Shown: piece by piece, positions 51,601 to 60,065 of the stretch | Numbering within the stretch: position 1 is the stretch's first letter | How the letters are laid out: each line of letters begins with the position of its first letter | Assembly: GCA_029261995.1 (NCBI GenBank) | Contig: JAJDAF010000029.1 | Span: 62,001 to 126,000, forward strand | Origin: Candidatus Zhuqueibacterota bacterium | GTDB lineage: Bacteria > Zhuqueibacterota > Zhuqueibacteria > Oceanimicrobiales > Oceanimicrobiaceae | Reading direction: 5' to 3' | DNA: 64,000 nt | Program-made: the position numbers and the translations under genes | The notes under the pieces: generated by a model | The model's database searches: none | Told to the model about the DNA's origin: nothing | What the model saw: only the letters and a program-made list of their open reading frames with translations

Positions 51601-54372
51601 TGGTTCAGTCGAAATGTAGGATTCAATGAGTGCGTTTGCCTGGCCGACGAAGATGCCTTGCTCGGTTTCGTTGATGCCGCCGTTGAAGAAGACATAGTGC
51701 TTGTTCCAAAAGTCGAAGTCTAAGGCTTCGTAAGCGATGATCTTGTTGATCACGGCATCTGCTTCGGATGCCGTGCGAGCCGGGATTCTACCAATAAACA
51801 TGTCGGGCAGAACATCGTCTTCACCATCTAGGCTCACATACCAATTATCAGAAACGAGAGCGCCATAGGATGGGATAAAGTCAAAGGCCTTACTATCCGC
51901 CCGAAGCTTTTTGGGATCCCAGCTCGAATCGCCCATCAGCAGTACGTAGGCTGGCTTCGGCGTCTGCCAGCTATGATATGCGGTTGAAAGGAATTCCTTA
52001 ATCGCCTGAGGAGAAATGACCCCGTAATTGAACTCATCGTATATGTCCTCGACTTCCACAACCATGCTTCGAAAGCCATCCTGTTGCTGCCGGTAGAGAG
52101 CTAGTCGTTGCGCCTGTCCCCAAAACTCCCGGTGGGCGATTACGATGTAATCCGCCTGCTGATCCGGGGATTTAAGCTCGCTGGGGAGATCGCGCCGAAT
52201 CGATGCGATCCGCTTGTAGCCAGAAGCCGAGGCTGTGTGATATTGACTCTTGGTGGTGGTCGTGTCAACAAACGTTGCACTCCAACCGATGGCTTGTTCA
52301 GCCGAAAGTGGATGGCGAATCTGGGCGATCCCAGAGCCACTCGGACTGTGCCGTTCGACCACATCTGCCACGCTACCCCCTTTTCTGGTCAACAGCAACC
52401 AAGAGTCTCGAAACTCGACATTTCCTGTCTTAGTGCTGCCAATAGACTCAAGCGCCTGCCGGCCACTGTCGGTCATGCTTTGACTGCCATCATCGGCTAT
52501 GGCGATCATGATAACGCTGCCGGTGCGCAATCCATTGATGTAAGCGGCGAGCGCATCTGATTCGCTACGCGCAGCGTAGGTATCAAAATTGCGGGATTCC
52601 ACCCTATTCGTTCCTGGCGCAAGCACCACAACATTGTGGCCGCGCCGGTTTAGGGAGTACTCTTTGAAATCCACGCTGCAGGAAGCGTAGTTGCCGTCAT
52701 CGAAACCGGCTGACGTGAGTATGATTGTTGTATTTCTCACTGTCGTGGGTTGCCAAGCTCTGCCGGTCCCAGGAGCAATTACCAAAATCGAATCCTTTTC
52801 AGGAAATCCGGCCACCTCGTAGCTGGTTACCTGCCCCGGAATGTCGGAGATCTCAAAGCTAAGCTGCCCTTCCGTGGCTCCCAGCAGGCGTGGGTATGAG
52901 ACTTTCACCCAATCGACGTAAACCTGATTCACCTCCGCGCCGGTATCTGGAACAAGATGAATCTCAAGACGATTCTTGCCGTGACGTACAAAAGAACTCG
53001 CGAATTCCGTCCTCCAGACCACCTCCGTCCTCTCATCAAAATATGCTTCACCTAAGTCTTCGCCGTTAAGCGTGAATTGTACGTGGTGGTCCGGACTAGC
53101 AGGGTCCCGGGTGGTGCCATGCAACCGGACTGTCAGAGAGCACGGCCTGGCAGCAGCAGCCAGGCCGGTCACATCAAATTCGTGGGTAAACCGGTCATTG
53201 GGGAACAGATATTGCCAAATCCAACCTTCATCATTTTCCTGGATCGTGGTCCGATTGGAGCGGTGAAAAATGGAATCCTTCTCCATATGTTCCACTTTGA
53301 AGTAGACAGAATCGCGTCTCTGTGGTGTGGAAATGGTATCGACGAAGAAGTAGCGGAGTCCAGGGCCAGGGCCGTAAGTTAGCCAGTAAATCTGAGCATC
53401 TGAATACAAATCCGCTGTGCCACTGGCGTCCAGGTTTTTCTCGCCATAGAAAATGATGTGGTTGTCAAGTCCTATCATTGCAGTAGATGGCCCACTGATC
53501 CAGATAGGAACCTCCGCGCCTCGCAAATACAACTTGACCTCAGACGAGACAATCTGAGAAACCGGAACTCCGGCGGCAATCAACTCCTGGTAAGTGATGC
53601 GGTAAATACCATTTTGTTCAACAAGAACCTTGAAGTAATCCTGATTTGAAGAATGCCATCCGGATGGCAAGTGTTGTGGCTGCAGTGCTAATTTGTCATT
53701 TAGAACGAGCCCAGCCGGTCTGGCTACGAAGGAATCAAAGATCCGTTCAACATGGTTCAAACCAACGGATGAACCATGGTTTGAGCTTGGGACGAGAGTA
53801 CGCTGATAGCCAACTCGAAAACGAAGCTTTTTGTGAACGCGGAGTTCACGGGTCGATGCATCAAACTGTACTGGTCTGACACGAACTCTGACAATCCGCT
53901 CTCCGCGTAAGTACAGCGTATCCGCGACTTCGACGATACTGGGTGGCCAAAAGCCGGAATGCAGACCTGTTGCGGCCATCGTCCTCGGGCCACCCGACTG
54001 CGGCGAATCGGTATTGGGAGTATACGAAAGCCTAAGGTCAATCTCCGTAAGAAGCTCTGTTTCGCTGCCGAGAATTGAAACTTCAACGCTGTGGTTTGGT
54101 GGCAGAGCAACAAAAACACCGGTTTCTGGAAGTTCGGGCAATCCACCTTCCGTTACAACCCCGAAGCCAGCGATGCGAATTGAGGATTTCTTATCGCCAT
54201 CGCCTGGCCACTGGCTCAGCACAGGTTCATAATCTGGTAGCTCGAATAGCAAATGTTTGGATGATTGTTCTATGAGAGCGATAGGAGAAGTGAATAATCT
54301 GCGCTCCTGTGACTCTCCCTGTAGCGGGATAAGCAGGGTAAGAACGACAATCAGGTGATGTCCAAGCCTCAT
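48619..54372 (-). CDS. Giant secreted C25 (gingipain-type) cysteine peptidase with two FAM3/ILEI-like domains
   Basis: 1917 aa with a signal peptide (about 1-22). Order seen: N-terminal beta region (25-540), FAM3/ILEI-like domain 1 (about 550-665; SAGFDDGN, RRGHNVVVLAPG, FDTYAARSESDALAAY, DDGSQSM, EFRDSWLLLTRKGG), C25 peptidase (about 745-1115; VLLMGDSSWD, His in NFLGHGGNSVWD near 961, Cys in GMSCHAARF near 994), CARDB-like Ig domains (about 1130-1240), ILEI-like domain 2 (about 1345-1460; SAGFNDGN, FDTYVSQDSANAMADY, FRDSWAMMGKKGG), further CARDB-type repeats, and a C-terminal NYPNPFSSTTNF-to-VVMR sorting domain (1830-1917). Peptidases of this family process cargo (PorU) or degrade proteins at the surface. 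It precedes no other secretion gene. Confidence 0.88.
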   Translation of the reverse strand: MRLGHHLIVVLTLLIPLQGESQERRLFTSPIALIEQSSKHLLFELPDYEPVLSQWPGDGDKKSSIRIAGFGVVTEGGLPELPETGVFVALPPNHSVEVSILGSETELLTEIDLRLSYTPNTDSPQSGGPRTMAATGLHSGFWPPSIVEVADTLYLRGERIVRVRVRPVQFDASTRELRVHKKLRFRVGYQRTLVPSSNHGSSVGLNHVERIFDSFVARPAGLVLNDKLALQPQHLPSGWHSSNQDYFKVLVEQNGIYRITYQELIAAGVPVSQIVSSEVKLYLRGAEVPIWISGPSTAMIGLDNHIIFYGEKNLDASGTADLYSDAQIYWLTYGPGPGLRYFFVDTISTPQRRDSVYFKVEHMEKDSIFHRSNRTTIQENDEGWIWQYLFPNDRFTHEFDVTGLAAAARPCSLTVRLHGTTRDPASPDHHVQFTLNGEDLGEAYFDERTEVVWRTEFASSFVRHGKNRLEIHLVPDTGAEVNQVYVDWVKVSYPRLLGATEGQLSFEISDIPGQVTSYEVAGFPEKDSILVIAPGTGRAWQPTTVRNTTIILTSAGFDDGNYASCSVDFKEYSLNRRGHNVVVLAPGTNRVESRNFDTYAARSESDALAAYINGLRTGSVIMIAIADDGSQSMTDSGRQALESIGSTKTGNVEFRDSWLLLTRKGGSVADVVERHSPSGSGIAQIRHPLSAEQAIGWSATFVDTTTTKSQYHTASASGYKRIASIRRDLPSELKSPDQQADYIVIAHREFWGQAQRLALYRQQQDGFRSMVVEVEDIYDEFNYGVISPQAIKEFLSTAYHSWQTPKPAYVLLMGDSSWDPKKLRADSKAFDFIPSYGALVSDNWYVSLDGEDDVLPDMFIGRIPARTASEADAVINKIIAYEALDFDFWNKHYVFFNGGINETEQGIFVGQANALIESYISTEPFLGMATQFNKTTDEAITASFRTRAATTINRGALWVNFLGHGGNSVWDIDIGQPEDWNNDEIFPFVTGMSCHAARFANPVINSLAEDFVLNPKGAIAYWGSAGFGYIVQDFLLLDGLIPAITQDSLRRIGPLTTAAKLSLAERLGAEGNSRNVIEQYVLIGDPALSLAVARKPEISVRSEEIDVAPEIVLTSTPSFDVSSRLRNFGPALNDTFSVALRLLTSDRNEVRNAFFERRLTSSLDSVEVSWPAPELAGDYLVEVEIDPVGALVEETVDNNVAQRELRIFASDLSLIKPARFSVVQDTVELIVENSRIGNSGFTYFFEVDTAATFNSPTLQQSRSVTEGTPVTRWRPEHLQDDVYYWRARSFDGRDFGPWDRASFTIGGNVGNNWSQSQGAQFASNSLSNLDVSSQGLTLARNSFHVRAESAGFNDGNTSLLSVNGHVVGKNRRGHNIAVLDNRTLQVISTGSFDTYVSQDSANAMADYLDALPDSSIVLVAVKDEGSRSMTERAYLSLESLGSQQARLVSFRDSWAMMGKKGGRAADVIEVLRTSSDGRAAIADTLQRFSEVGTATSPEIGPTLRWRRATFSTVRSKPQEELELFVLGQSAETGLLDTLTSATADAAAIDLDEINATSFPKIVLHATLSSSDGRSTPLLDSWAVQFEPTPDIVVGRGSLEIEQDTVLVGQQFNLNIAVGNFGLSDTDSFAIHIKGATVDGTNEDLFDLRTMGLGLDEVASHSVEASIETLLGEVELSLIVDASNDNPEIDETNNSTTTTIWVVRDTVSPDIRITFDGREVAEDDFVAANPSVVVELRDQGAAAVADTARLVLLLDERKVAYGSSPGKAQFLPQQNPDDKDLQALALFQPQLSEGSHQIEVIARDAADNLQYFQTEFVVSDRFVIANAMNYPNPFSSTTNFTYVLTQAAEQVRIKIYTVAGRLIHELEAPPGQVGYNQLQWDGRDQIGDRLANGVYLYKIIARRGEGQAEVVEKLVVMR

Positions 54373-54416
54373 AGACTTAAGGAATGAATTCTAAAGTATT
54401 CACAACACGAATACGC

Positions 54417-55493
54417 CTACTTCGCTTCCTGCTCCATTCCAAGAGTCACAGGGTCACGCAATGGCGTGCTTCTAATAAATGGGCTGAAGCAATTGATCCG
54501 AATCAGGCCAAAGATAAAAGTAGCGACCACAACTGTCAAAATCAACAACCATTGCGGCATTTCGAGGACTGTTGTGGCCAGCGCGCACAGGCAGAACAGC
54601 AGAGTTACCATAAACATGACGATACTGGCTACAAGTTGATTCACACCGATCTCAAGCAGACGATGGTGAATATGCTGTCTGTCCGCCTGAAATGGATGCT
54701 GGCCATAGGTGAGTCGTCTTGCCACAGCCAGCAGCGTATCTGTCAAGGGGACGGCGAACGGGAGTGTCAGCAGTCCCCAGTGTACGCCCATCCCCGGCAG
54801 AGATGCCCCTTTGATGGACAAACAGGCAAGAGAAAATCCTAGGAAAAGACTCCCCGTGTCTCCCATGAAAATTCTTGCAGGTGGCAAATTGTAGATGAGA
54901 AAGCCGACATTCGCCGCCAAGAGTACGAATGCAAAACTGGCAATAAGATTGTCGCCATTTAGCAATCCCACACCCGCCACGAGGGCCAACACCAAAAGGC
55001 TAAAACCAGATGCCAATCCATCCAGGCCATCAATGAGGTTGACCGCATTTGTTACCGCAACTATCCAAAACAGGGTGACCGGCAAAGAGTAAGCGCCCAG
55101 CACGACCACGGAACCACTTGGTAGAATCAATGACTCAATCGAAAAACCAAATGCTATTGCCAGAGTGGCAGCCAGAGTCTGTACGGCGAGTTTGACGTAA
55201 CAATTCAACACAAAAATGTCATCAAACATTCCCAGTACCGCGAGCAAGCTTGCCCCCAGCAGCACGCCTTGCACCATTCTAGAGTCAAGTGCAATTTCAC
55301 CGAGCACCACGACGCCAATCCACACTGCAACCAGGATGCTGAGCCCTCCAAGTTTCGGAGTGTGTCCTGAATGAATAGTGCGGTGGTTTGGCGCGGCGGT
55401 AACGCCATATCTGATAGCCAACCATCGCACGAGCGGCGTCAACGCCATAGAGGCAGCAGCGGCGTACAAGAATGCTAGAAACGGGAGTCCCAT
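54417..55493 (-). CDS. Undecaprenyl-phosphate N-acetylglucosamine-1-phosphate transferase (WecA/TagO-like)
   Basis: 358 aa from an ATG at 55493 (AAGGTAGG upstream). Multi-TM polyprenyl-phosphate sugar-1-phosphate transferase. Motifs: GGLSILVAVWIG, the DDIF word MFDDIFVLN, NAVNLIDGLDGLASG, MGDTGSLFLGF and the C-terminal RQHIHHRLLEIG histidines. It transfers GlcNAc-1-P (or a related sugar) to undecaprenyl phosphate and starts O-antigen or capsule synthesis on the inner leaf of the membrane. It is the last gene of the minus-strand polysaccharide locus before the C25 peptidase. Confidence 0.92.
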   Translation of the reverse strand: MGLPFLAFLYAAAASMALTPLVRWLAIRYGVTAAPNHRTIHSGHTPKLGGLSILVAVWIGVVVLGEIALDSRMVQGVLLGASLLAVLGMFDDIFVLNCYVKLAVQTLAATLAIAFGFSIESLILPSGSVVVLGAYSLPVTLFWIVAVTNAVNLIDGLDGLASGFSLLVLALVAGVGLLNGDNLIASFAFVLLAANVGFLIYNLPPARIFMGDTGSLFLGFSLACLSIKGASLPGMGVHWGLLTLPFAVPLTDTLLAVARRLTYGQHPFQADRQHIHHRLLEIGVNQLVASIVMFMVTLLFCLCALATTVLEMPQWLLILTVVVATFIFGLIRINCFSPFIRSTPLRDPVTLGMEQEAK

Positions 55494-55549
55494 CAAAACC
55501 TACCTTCCTTAGTCTAAACTGTCGAAATCCTTTCCAAACGAAACAAATC

Positions 55550-56236
55550 TCAGGCCGGCTCGGTAACGCCTGACTCTGTATTCTTTTGAGCAAAGACGAA
55601 ACTGGCGAATCCGAGAATATCCCAAAAAGCTGTGGCGTAGGGGCGTCTCCTGACGTACTTGAGGTACACGAAAGCAAACGGAGTTATCGCAATTCTCATG
55701 ACGTTTCGTCTCGTTCCTGCTTTTACAATCTTGAGACCCTTTGTTAGCAACGTATTAACGACCTCCTTAACATCATAGAGTCTTATATGCGTCGTATCAT
55801 CACAGAAGTGCAGAGTTCCCGGCATGCTGGGCAAACCTAGAGACCGGACCGAAGGAAACTCCACATAAATGATGCCGCCCGGTTTTAGTTTGCTTGAAAG
55901 CATCAAGATGGCAGCTAGCCCATCGTGTAGATGCTCGATTACGTGGGACATGATTATTGCGTCGAAAAAACCATTTGGAACGCCCGCAAGACTGCCGCTT
56001 TCCAAATCGACCCGATAGAACTCTTCCATCAGATTGTAATCTTCAGTAGTGTTATTGTAGTTGTCCCGGTCCAAACCGTAGTACAAGCAATTTTTGAACA
56101 AGGTCTTGGTTTTTGACGCTGAATGGTTGCCACATCCCACATCCAACAATCGAAACTCACCATCTCCAAATCGGCGAAGCGGCAAGAATTTTGGCGAAAG
56201 CAACAGCGTCAACTCTCTTATCAGCCCCATTGTCAT
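55550..56236 (-). CDS. SAM-dependent methyltransferase of the polysaccharide locus
   Basis: 228 aa from an ATG at 56236 that overlaps the TGA of the upstream glycosyltransferase (ATGA coupling); the frame is open to 56350. SAM-binding motif LLDVGCGNHSASK (about 30), post-I acidic YYGLDRD, motif II AIIMSHVIEHLHDGL, and LKPGGIIYVEFP. It is a class I methyltransferase, probably acting on a sugar or lipid intermediate in O-antigen synthesis. Confidence 0.85.
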   Translation of the reverse strand: MTMGLIRELTLLLSPKFLPLRRFGDGEFRLLDVGCGNHSASKTKTLFKNCLYYGLDRDNYNNTTEDYNLMEEFYRVDLESGSLAGVPNGFFDAIIMSHVIEHLHDGLAAILMLSSKLKPGGIIYVEFPSVRSLGLPSMPGTLHFCDDTTHIRLYDVKEVVNTLLTKGLKIVKAGTRRNVMRIAITPFAFVYLKYVRRRPYATAFWDILGFASFVFAQKNTESGVTEPA

Positions 56237-57474
56237 CTGGCAACCAATGTGCTGGTCTTCTCCACATTGACTGGCCTGATTGTCGCTTCCGTACCGTCGG
56301 CTATGGCGCTGTCCAAAACTTCCGCCAGCTCGTGAGCATATCTTTGCCAAGTAAAGTTATCGCGGATGAACTCACGGGCATTTTCACGGATTCTGTCAAA
56401 CGCCTCTCCGCTGGTAGAAATGCGATTGATGACGGTCCCCATTTCCCGAGCATCGTCTGCCACCATGAACTCGTGACCATGTCTTGCTCCAACGATCGCA
56501 CGAGCCGGCTTTGATGTCATCACCACCACGGTTCCCAACGCCAGGGACTCCAAAATCTTGTTCTGGATACCGGCCCCGGTTTGCATCGGCGCAACCACGC
56601 AAACGCTTGCTTTTAGAACAGAATATGGGGCCTTTAGAAAACCACATACCTCTACATTTGGATAGTTGCGCGCCAGGAGTCTCACCTTCCTGGATGGGTT
56701 CGCTCCTGCGATGACAAATCGAAGCCCCTTCCTCAAGTGCCGCAGCACGTTCTTACAAAACCAAATTACGGCGTCAATGTTATGCTGAACATCCATCTTG
56801 CCAAAAAAAACAACGGAGTTGCGGTAAGCGTCATCAGTCTCGAAATGTGTCAACAAGCATTCGTTGGTACCGTGCGGAATCCAACGTGTTCTGTCCGGTC
56901 TGTCGAAATAGGCAAGCTCGTCCCGATTGAAGAAAAGTGTTGTCCTGAACATATCGAGAGCCTTAGCTTCGTATCTCAGGAGTCGCTCCGTCTCGAACCT
57001 GTAAATCTGCTTCCACAACCAGGAGTGCGCGCCATCAAGCGAATGCTTATAGTTTAGTCCAAGCGAGTCTGCGATTTCCAAAATTTTCGGGGCCTGAACA
57101 TGCTCCACGTACCTCACTGTTCTGATGAGAGTCGAATAGACGACGTCCGCATCGCTGGCAACCGAATCGATGTATCTTTGCACATCTTTGAAATAGTAAA
57201 AATTAACCTGGAGCGGCAATTCATTGACCAGAGACCGTAGCGCCGCCCGCCAAAACTCCAATTTGGACTTTCGAAACAGTTTGAACCTCACCGTTGTCGC
57301 ACTAAGGAATTCAAGGGCTTCCCTGGAAGGCTCTGCTTCGGTAATCGCCACAAAATGCACGTCGTAGTTCTTGGACAGAATCTTCAAGAGATTGTAGTTC
57401 TTGAGCCGGTCGCCGCCAATCGGGGGATAAGGCAGGCGAGACGCGAGAAGAAGAATCGATGGTCGCGCGCTCAT
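56233..57474 (-). CDS. Glycosyltransferase family 4-like, PEP-CTERM/EpsH-locus type (TIGR03087-like)
   Basis: 413 aa, GT-B fold. N-terminal RLPYPPIGGDRLKNYNLL, DADVVYSTLIRT, and the C-terminal nucleotide-sugar part GKMDVQHNIDAVIWF, APMQTGAGIQNKILESLA (donor-binding E). Such GTs extend exopolysaccharide on lipid carriers. It ends with an ATGA overlap into the methyltransferase and starts within an ATGA overlap from the previous GT4 gene, so translation is coupled on both sides. Confidence 0.87.
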   Translation of the reverse strand: MSARPSILLLASRLPYPPIGGDRLKNYNLLKILSKNYDVHFVAITEAEPSREALEFLSATTVRFKLFRKSKLEFWRAALRSLVNELPLQVNFYYFKDVQRYIDSVASDADVVYSTLIRTVRYVEHVQAPKILEIADSLGLNYKHSLDGAHSWLWKQIYRFETERLLRYEAKALDMFRTTLFFNRDELAYFDRPDRTRWIPHGTNECLLTHFETDDAYRNSVVFFGKMDVQHNIDAVIWFCKNVLRHLRKGLRFVIAGANPSRKVRLLARNYPNVEVCGFLKAPYSVLKASVCVVAPMQTGAGIQNKILESLALGTVVVMTSKPARAIVGARHGHEFMVADDAREMGTVINRISTSGEAFDRIRENAREFIRDNFTWQRYAHELAEVLDSAIADGTEATIRPVNVEKTSTLVAR

Positions 57475-58646
57475 TGTACAACTCCATCGAGGCAGATTCG
57501 GTCCAGTGCCTCACTATATCTCTCTTTGTAACGTTCGAGCGTATACTGGCTCTTGAAATCCGACAGGCAATTTTCCGAATACTCCGTAAGAGCGGAGCGG
57601 TTTTGCCGCAGATAGCTGAGTGCGTCCGCCAGCGCCAGTGGGTCCCCCGGTTCAATTATCAGGCCATTTCGTTCGTTCGTAATGATCTCCGTCTGCCCGC
57701 CCAGATTGGTGGCGATGCAGGGAATCCCATAACTCATCGCCTCGAGCAAAACCGTGGGGAACGGATCCGGTCTGGTGGAGAGACTCAAGAGCACATCCGC
57801 ATTCGCCAAGAGGGCTTCGACATCACTGACCTTTCCGAAGAACTGCACAACACCGGCCTCAGTCAGGTGTTGTGTTGATCTCAGCAACATGTCTTTGTAT
57901 TCCTTGTCCCGCGGCGTCTGAATATCTCCGGCAATCAGCACTCGTAATCCGTGAAGTTCATCACGCTCAGACAGACAATCGAGTGCAGAAATCAGCGTAC
58001 TATGGCCCTTCCAGGATGTGAGTGCGGACAGCATCAACACGGTCAGTGACGGGTTGTCACGGCGACCTCTCACCGAGCTACCAGGAGGAGGAACTTCAAT
58101 GCCATTCTTCACCACTACAATCTTCGAGAAGGCGCTCGACCCACGATAGCTGGCCTTGACAGCATCAGACACAGCGAGCAGGTGAACCGGAAACGCACTG
58201 GCAAGCAGCCTGATTATTCGCCGGCGCCACCCTGGTGGCTGAATATTGTGTGTGTGCCAAAGTAAGCGTTTACCCGCCAGTCGTGCGGCAACAGAACCCA
58301 TCAGCTCGAACCTGATGGAATTAGTAATGACATAGTCACTTGACGTTTTCAATAGAAAAAACCAAAGACGAAAGAATGCTCTGATGAAAATGAATAAGTT
58401 GAGTGGCACCAGAGCTTTGTTGTTCCGCCACGACACCAGATTAGGCAATCGCAGAACGTGCGTGCGATACCCCAGGTCGGCGACTGCAGCTTGAATTTCT
58501 CCCGAAGAGCCAAAAACGAAATCGGCCTCATATTTTTTGCGGTCAAGGACTTTGGCGACGTTTAGCAGCATCTTTTCGGCGCCACCGGCCAGGTTGCCGC
58601 AATCGTTCAGGAAGCAGAGTTTGACTTTTCTATTCACAATGGGCAT
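57471..58646 (-). CDS. Glycosyltransferase family 4
   Basis: 391 aa GT-B enzyme. NDCGNLAGGAEKMLLNVA near the N-terminus, the Rossmann-like linker LSALTSWKGHSTLI (donor domain begins about 185), and the EX7E donor motif PFPTVLLEAMSYGIPCIATNLGG. It probably adds a hexose from a nucleotide sugar to the growing repeat unit. Coupled to the next gene by a 4-nt overlap. Confidence 0.9.
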   Translation of the reverse strand: MPIVNRKVKLCFLNDCGNLAGGAEKMLLNVAKVLDRKKYEADFVFGSSGEIQAAVADLGYRTHVLRLPNLVSWRNNKALVPLNLFIFIRAFFRLWFFLLKTSSDYVITNSIRFELMGSVAARLAGKRLLWHTHNIQPPGWRRRIIRLLASAFPVHLLAVSDAVKASYRGSSAFSKIVVVKNGIEVPPPGSSVRGRRDNPSLTVLMLSALTSWKGHSTLISALDCLSERDELHGLRVLIAGDIQTPRDKEYKDMLLRSTQHLTEAGVVQFFGKVSDVEALLANADVLLSLSTRPDPFPTVLLEAMSYGIPCIATNLGGQTEIITNERNGLIIEPGDPLALADALSYLRQNRSALTEYSENCLSDFKSQYTLERYKERYSEALDRICLDGVVQ

Positions 58647-58670
58647 TTAATAGGGTTCCAATTCGAGCTT

Positions 58671-60059
58671 CTAAAGTAGGCCGTGGGACTGCATGCGGTA
58701 GACGTTGTAAAAAAGCACAACAACTGGCAAAGCCACCGTATAATACGAAACCAACCAAAGTCGCCGCTTGACAAAATCCATATTCATAATGCCGACAGCG
58801 GCAAGTATCATGTTAAAAGGAATGATTTGAACTCGATGCCGCGGCGCCATTATCAAAACGAGAAAACATAGCCCGACGATGGTCACTATCACCCATGAAT
58901 AGACCATGAAGGCTTCTGCCCTCTTGTGCTTGATTGAATAGAACGCGCCGACCAAGACAAATGGCAGGAGCAATTGCCAAACCAGGCTTCCCGAAAACTC
59001 AAGCTTGTTGATGATGTCAAATTTGTTCGGGATGGTTGCGAAAGTCGGCACCGGCAGCATGACGGCCACGCAAAAATAGGCTGGCAATAGAAGAGAGCCA
59101 GACAGCAACCCCTTCAATGAACTCACTTGACCTGAGGTGAACTGCTCGAAGCGACTGTTTAGAAAGTCGGGCCATCTTGTGATGTATGCAAACAGGTACT
59201 GCCCATGTTCGCTTTGCGCGACGATAAACGCCACCCAGCATGAAATCAGAATCACGAGCAGTCCAACCTGCTTGCGCCGGTGAGCGCTACCCTGCCACCA
59301 GAGATAGCCGCAGGCAAGCAAAGCCACCGCAAGCGCGGCCTGCATCCGCATCGTGTAAATTGACAGGACGGAGGCTCCAAGAACAAGCAGTCGGCCAACC
59401 CCTATCTTGTCCCTCAGTCGCAGCACCTGAGCAAAGGCAACCACCACGAGCAGAGTCAGCAATGTATCCTTGTATTGCAGGCTGGACCAGAGCATCAGAC
59501 TCGGGAAGACGGCTGTAAGCAATGCTGCCAATTTTGCCACCCTGACATCATAGACATCTTCCGCAATCTTATAGACAAACAACACAGTGGCTGCTCCTAG
59601 GATGCAATTCACGAACCTTGCAAGAAGTGTACTGTGGCCAAACAGATGGTAAAGCGCGCCGTTGAAGTAGAAGTAGCCCTTATAGGCCTGCAATCCGGCC
59701 GGCAAAGAGAAGCTTCCGCCGGAGGCCCAACTGTCGGCAAGGCGGGCGGCCAACTGGTCGTAATAGAAGTCATCGCCACTATCTCCAAGCACAAACATGC
59801 TCTCGTTGACCGCGTCAACATAGTAAAGGATGATGGCCGCGGACATGATCCTAATCGCCAGAGCGAGCATAAAAATCTTAAACAGAAAATGACTGTCCTG
59901 CGTACTCAGGCACCTGTATGCTAAGAATACGACCCCAACGAAGCACGCAGCAATGGCCACTCCGACAACGATTTCAAATGAAATCAGCGTCAGCAAGGCG
60001 ACAAGCGCAACTGGTAGCATGAACTTATTGTAAGAGATATTCTTGATAGATAATAACAT
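58671..60059 (-). CDS. Membrane GT-C-like glycosyltransferase or polymerase
   Basis: About 462 aa from an ATG at 60059 (a TTG at 60065 is also possible). Eleven or so TM helices. The first large periplasmic loop begins GDSGDDFYYDQLA, the Asp-rich motif expected in ArnT/PMT-like GT-C enzymes, followed by YKGYFYFNGALYHLFGHST. It could transfer a sugar from a polyprenyl carrier, or act as an O-antigen polymerase; the Asp motif favours the first. It lies between two GT4 genes of the same operon. Confidence 0.75.
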   Translation of the reverse strand: MLLSIKNISYNKFMLPVALVALLTLISFEIVVGVAIAACFVGVVFLAYRCLSTQDSHFLFKIFMLALAIRIMSAAIILYYVDAVNESMFVLGDSGDDFYYDQLAARLADSWASGGSFSLPAGLQAYKGYFYFNGALYHLFGHSTLLARFVNCILGAATVLFVYKIAEDVYDVRVAKLAALLTAVFPSLMLWSSLQYKDTLLTLLVVVAFAQVLRLRDKIGVGRLLVLGASVLSIYTMRMQAALAVALLACGYLWWQGSAHRRKQVGLLVILISCWVAFIVAQSEHGQYLFAYITRWPDFLNSRFEQFTSGQVSSLKGLLSGSLLLPAYFCVAVMLPVPTFATIPNKFDIINKLEFSGSLVWQLLLPFVLVGAFYSIKHKRAEAFMVYSWVIVTIVGLCFLVLIMAPRHRVQIIPFNMILAAVGIMNMDFVKRRLWLVSYYTVALPVVVLFYNVYRMQSHGLL

Positions 60060-60065
60060 TGGCAA

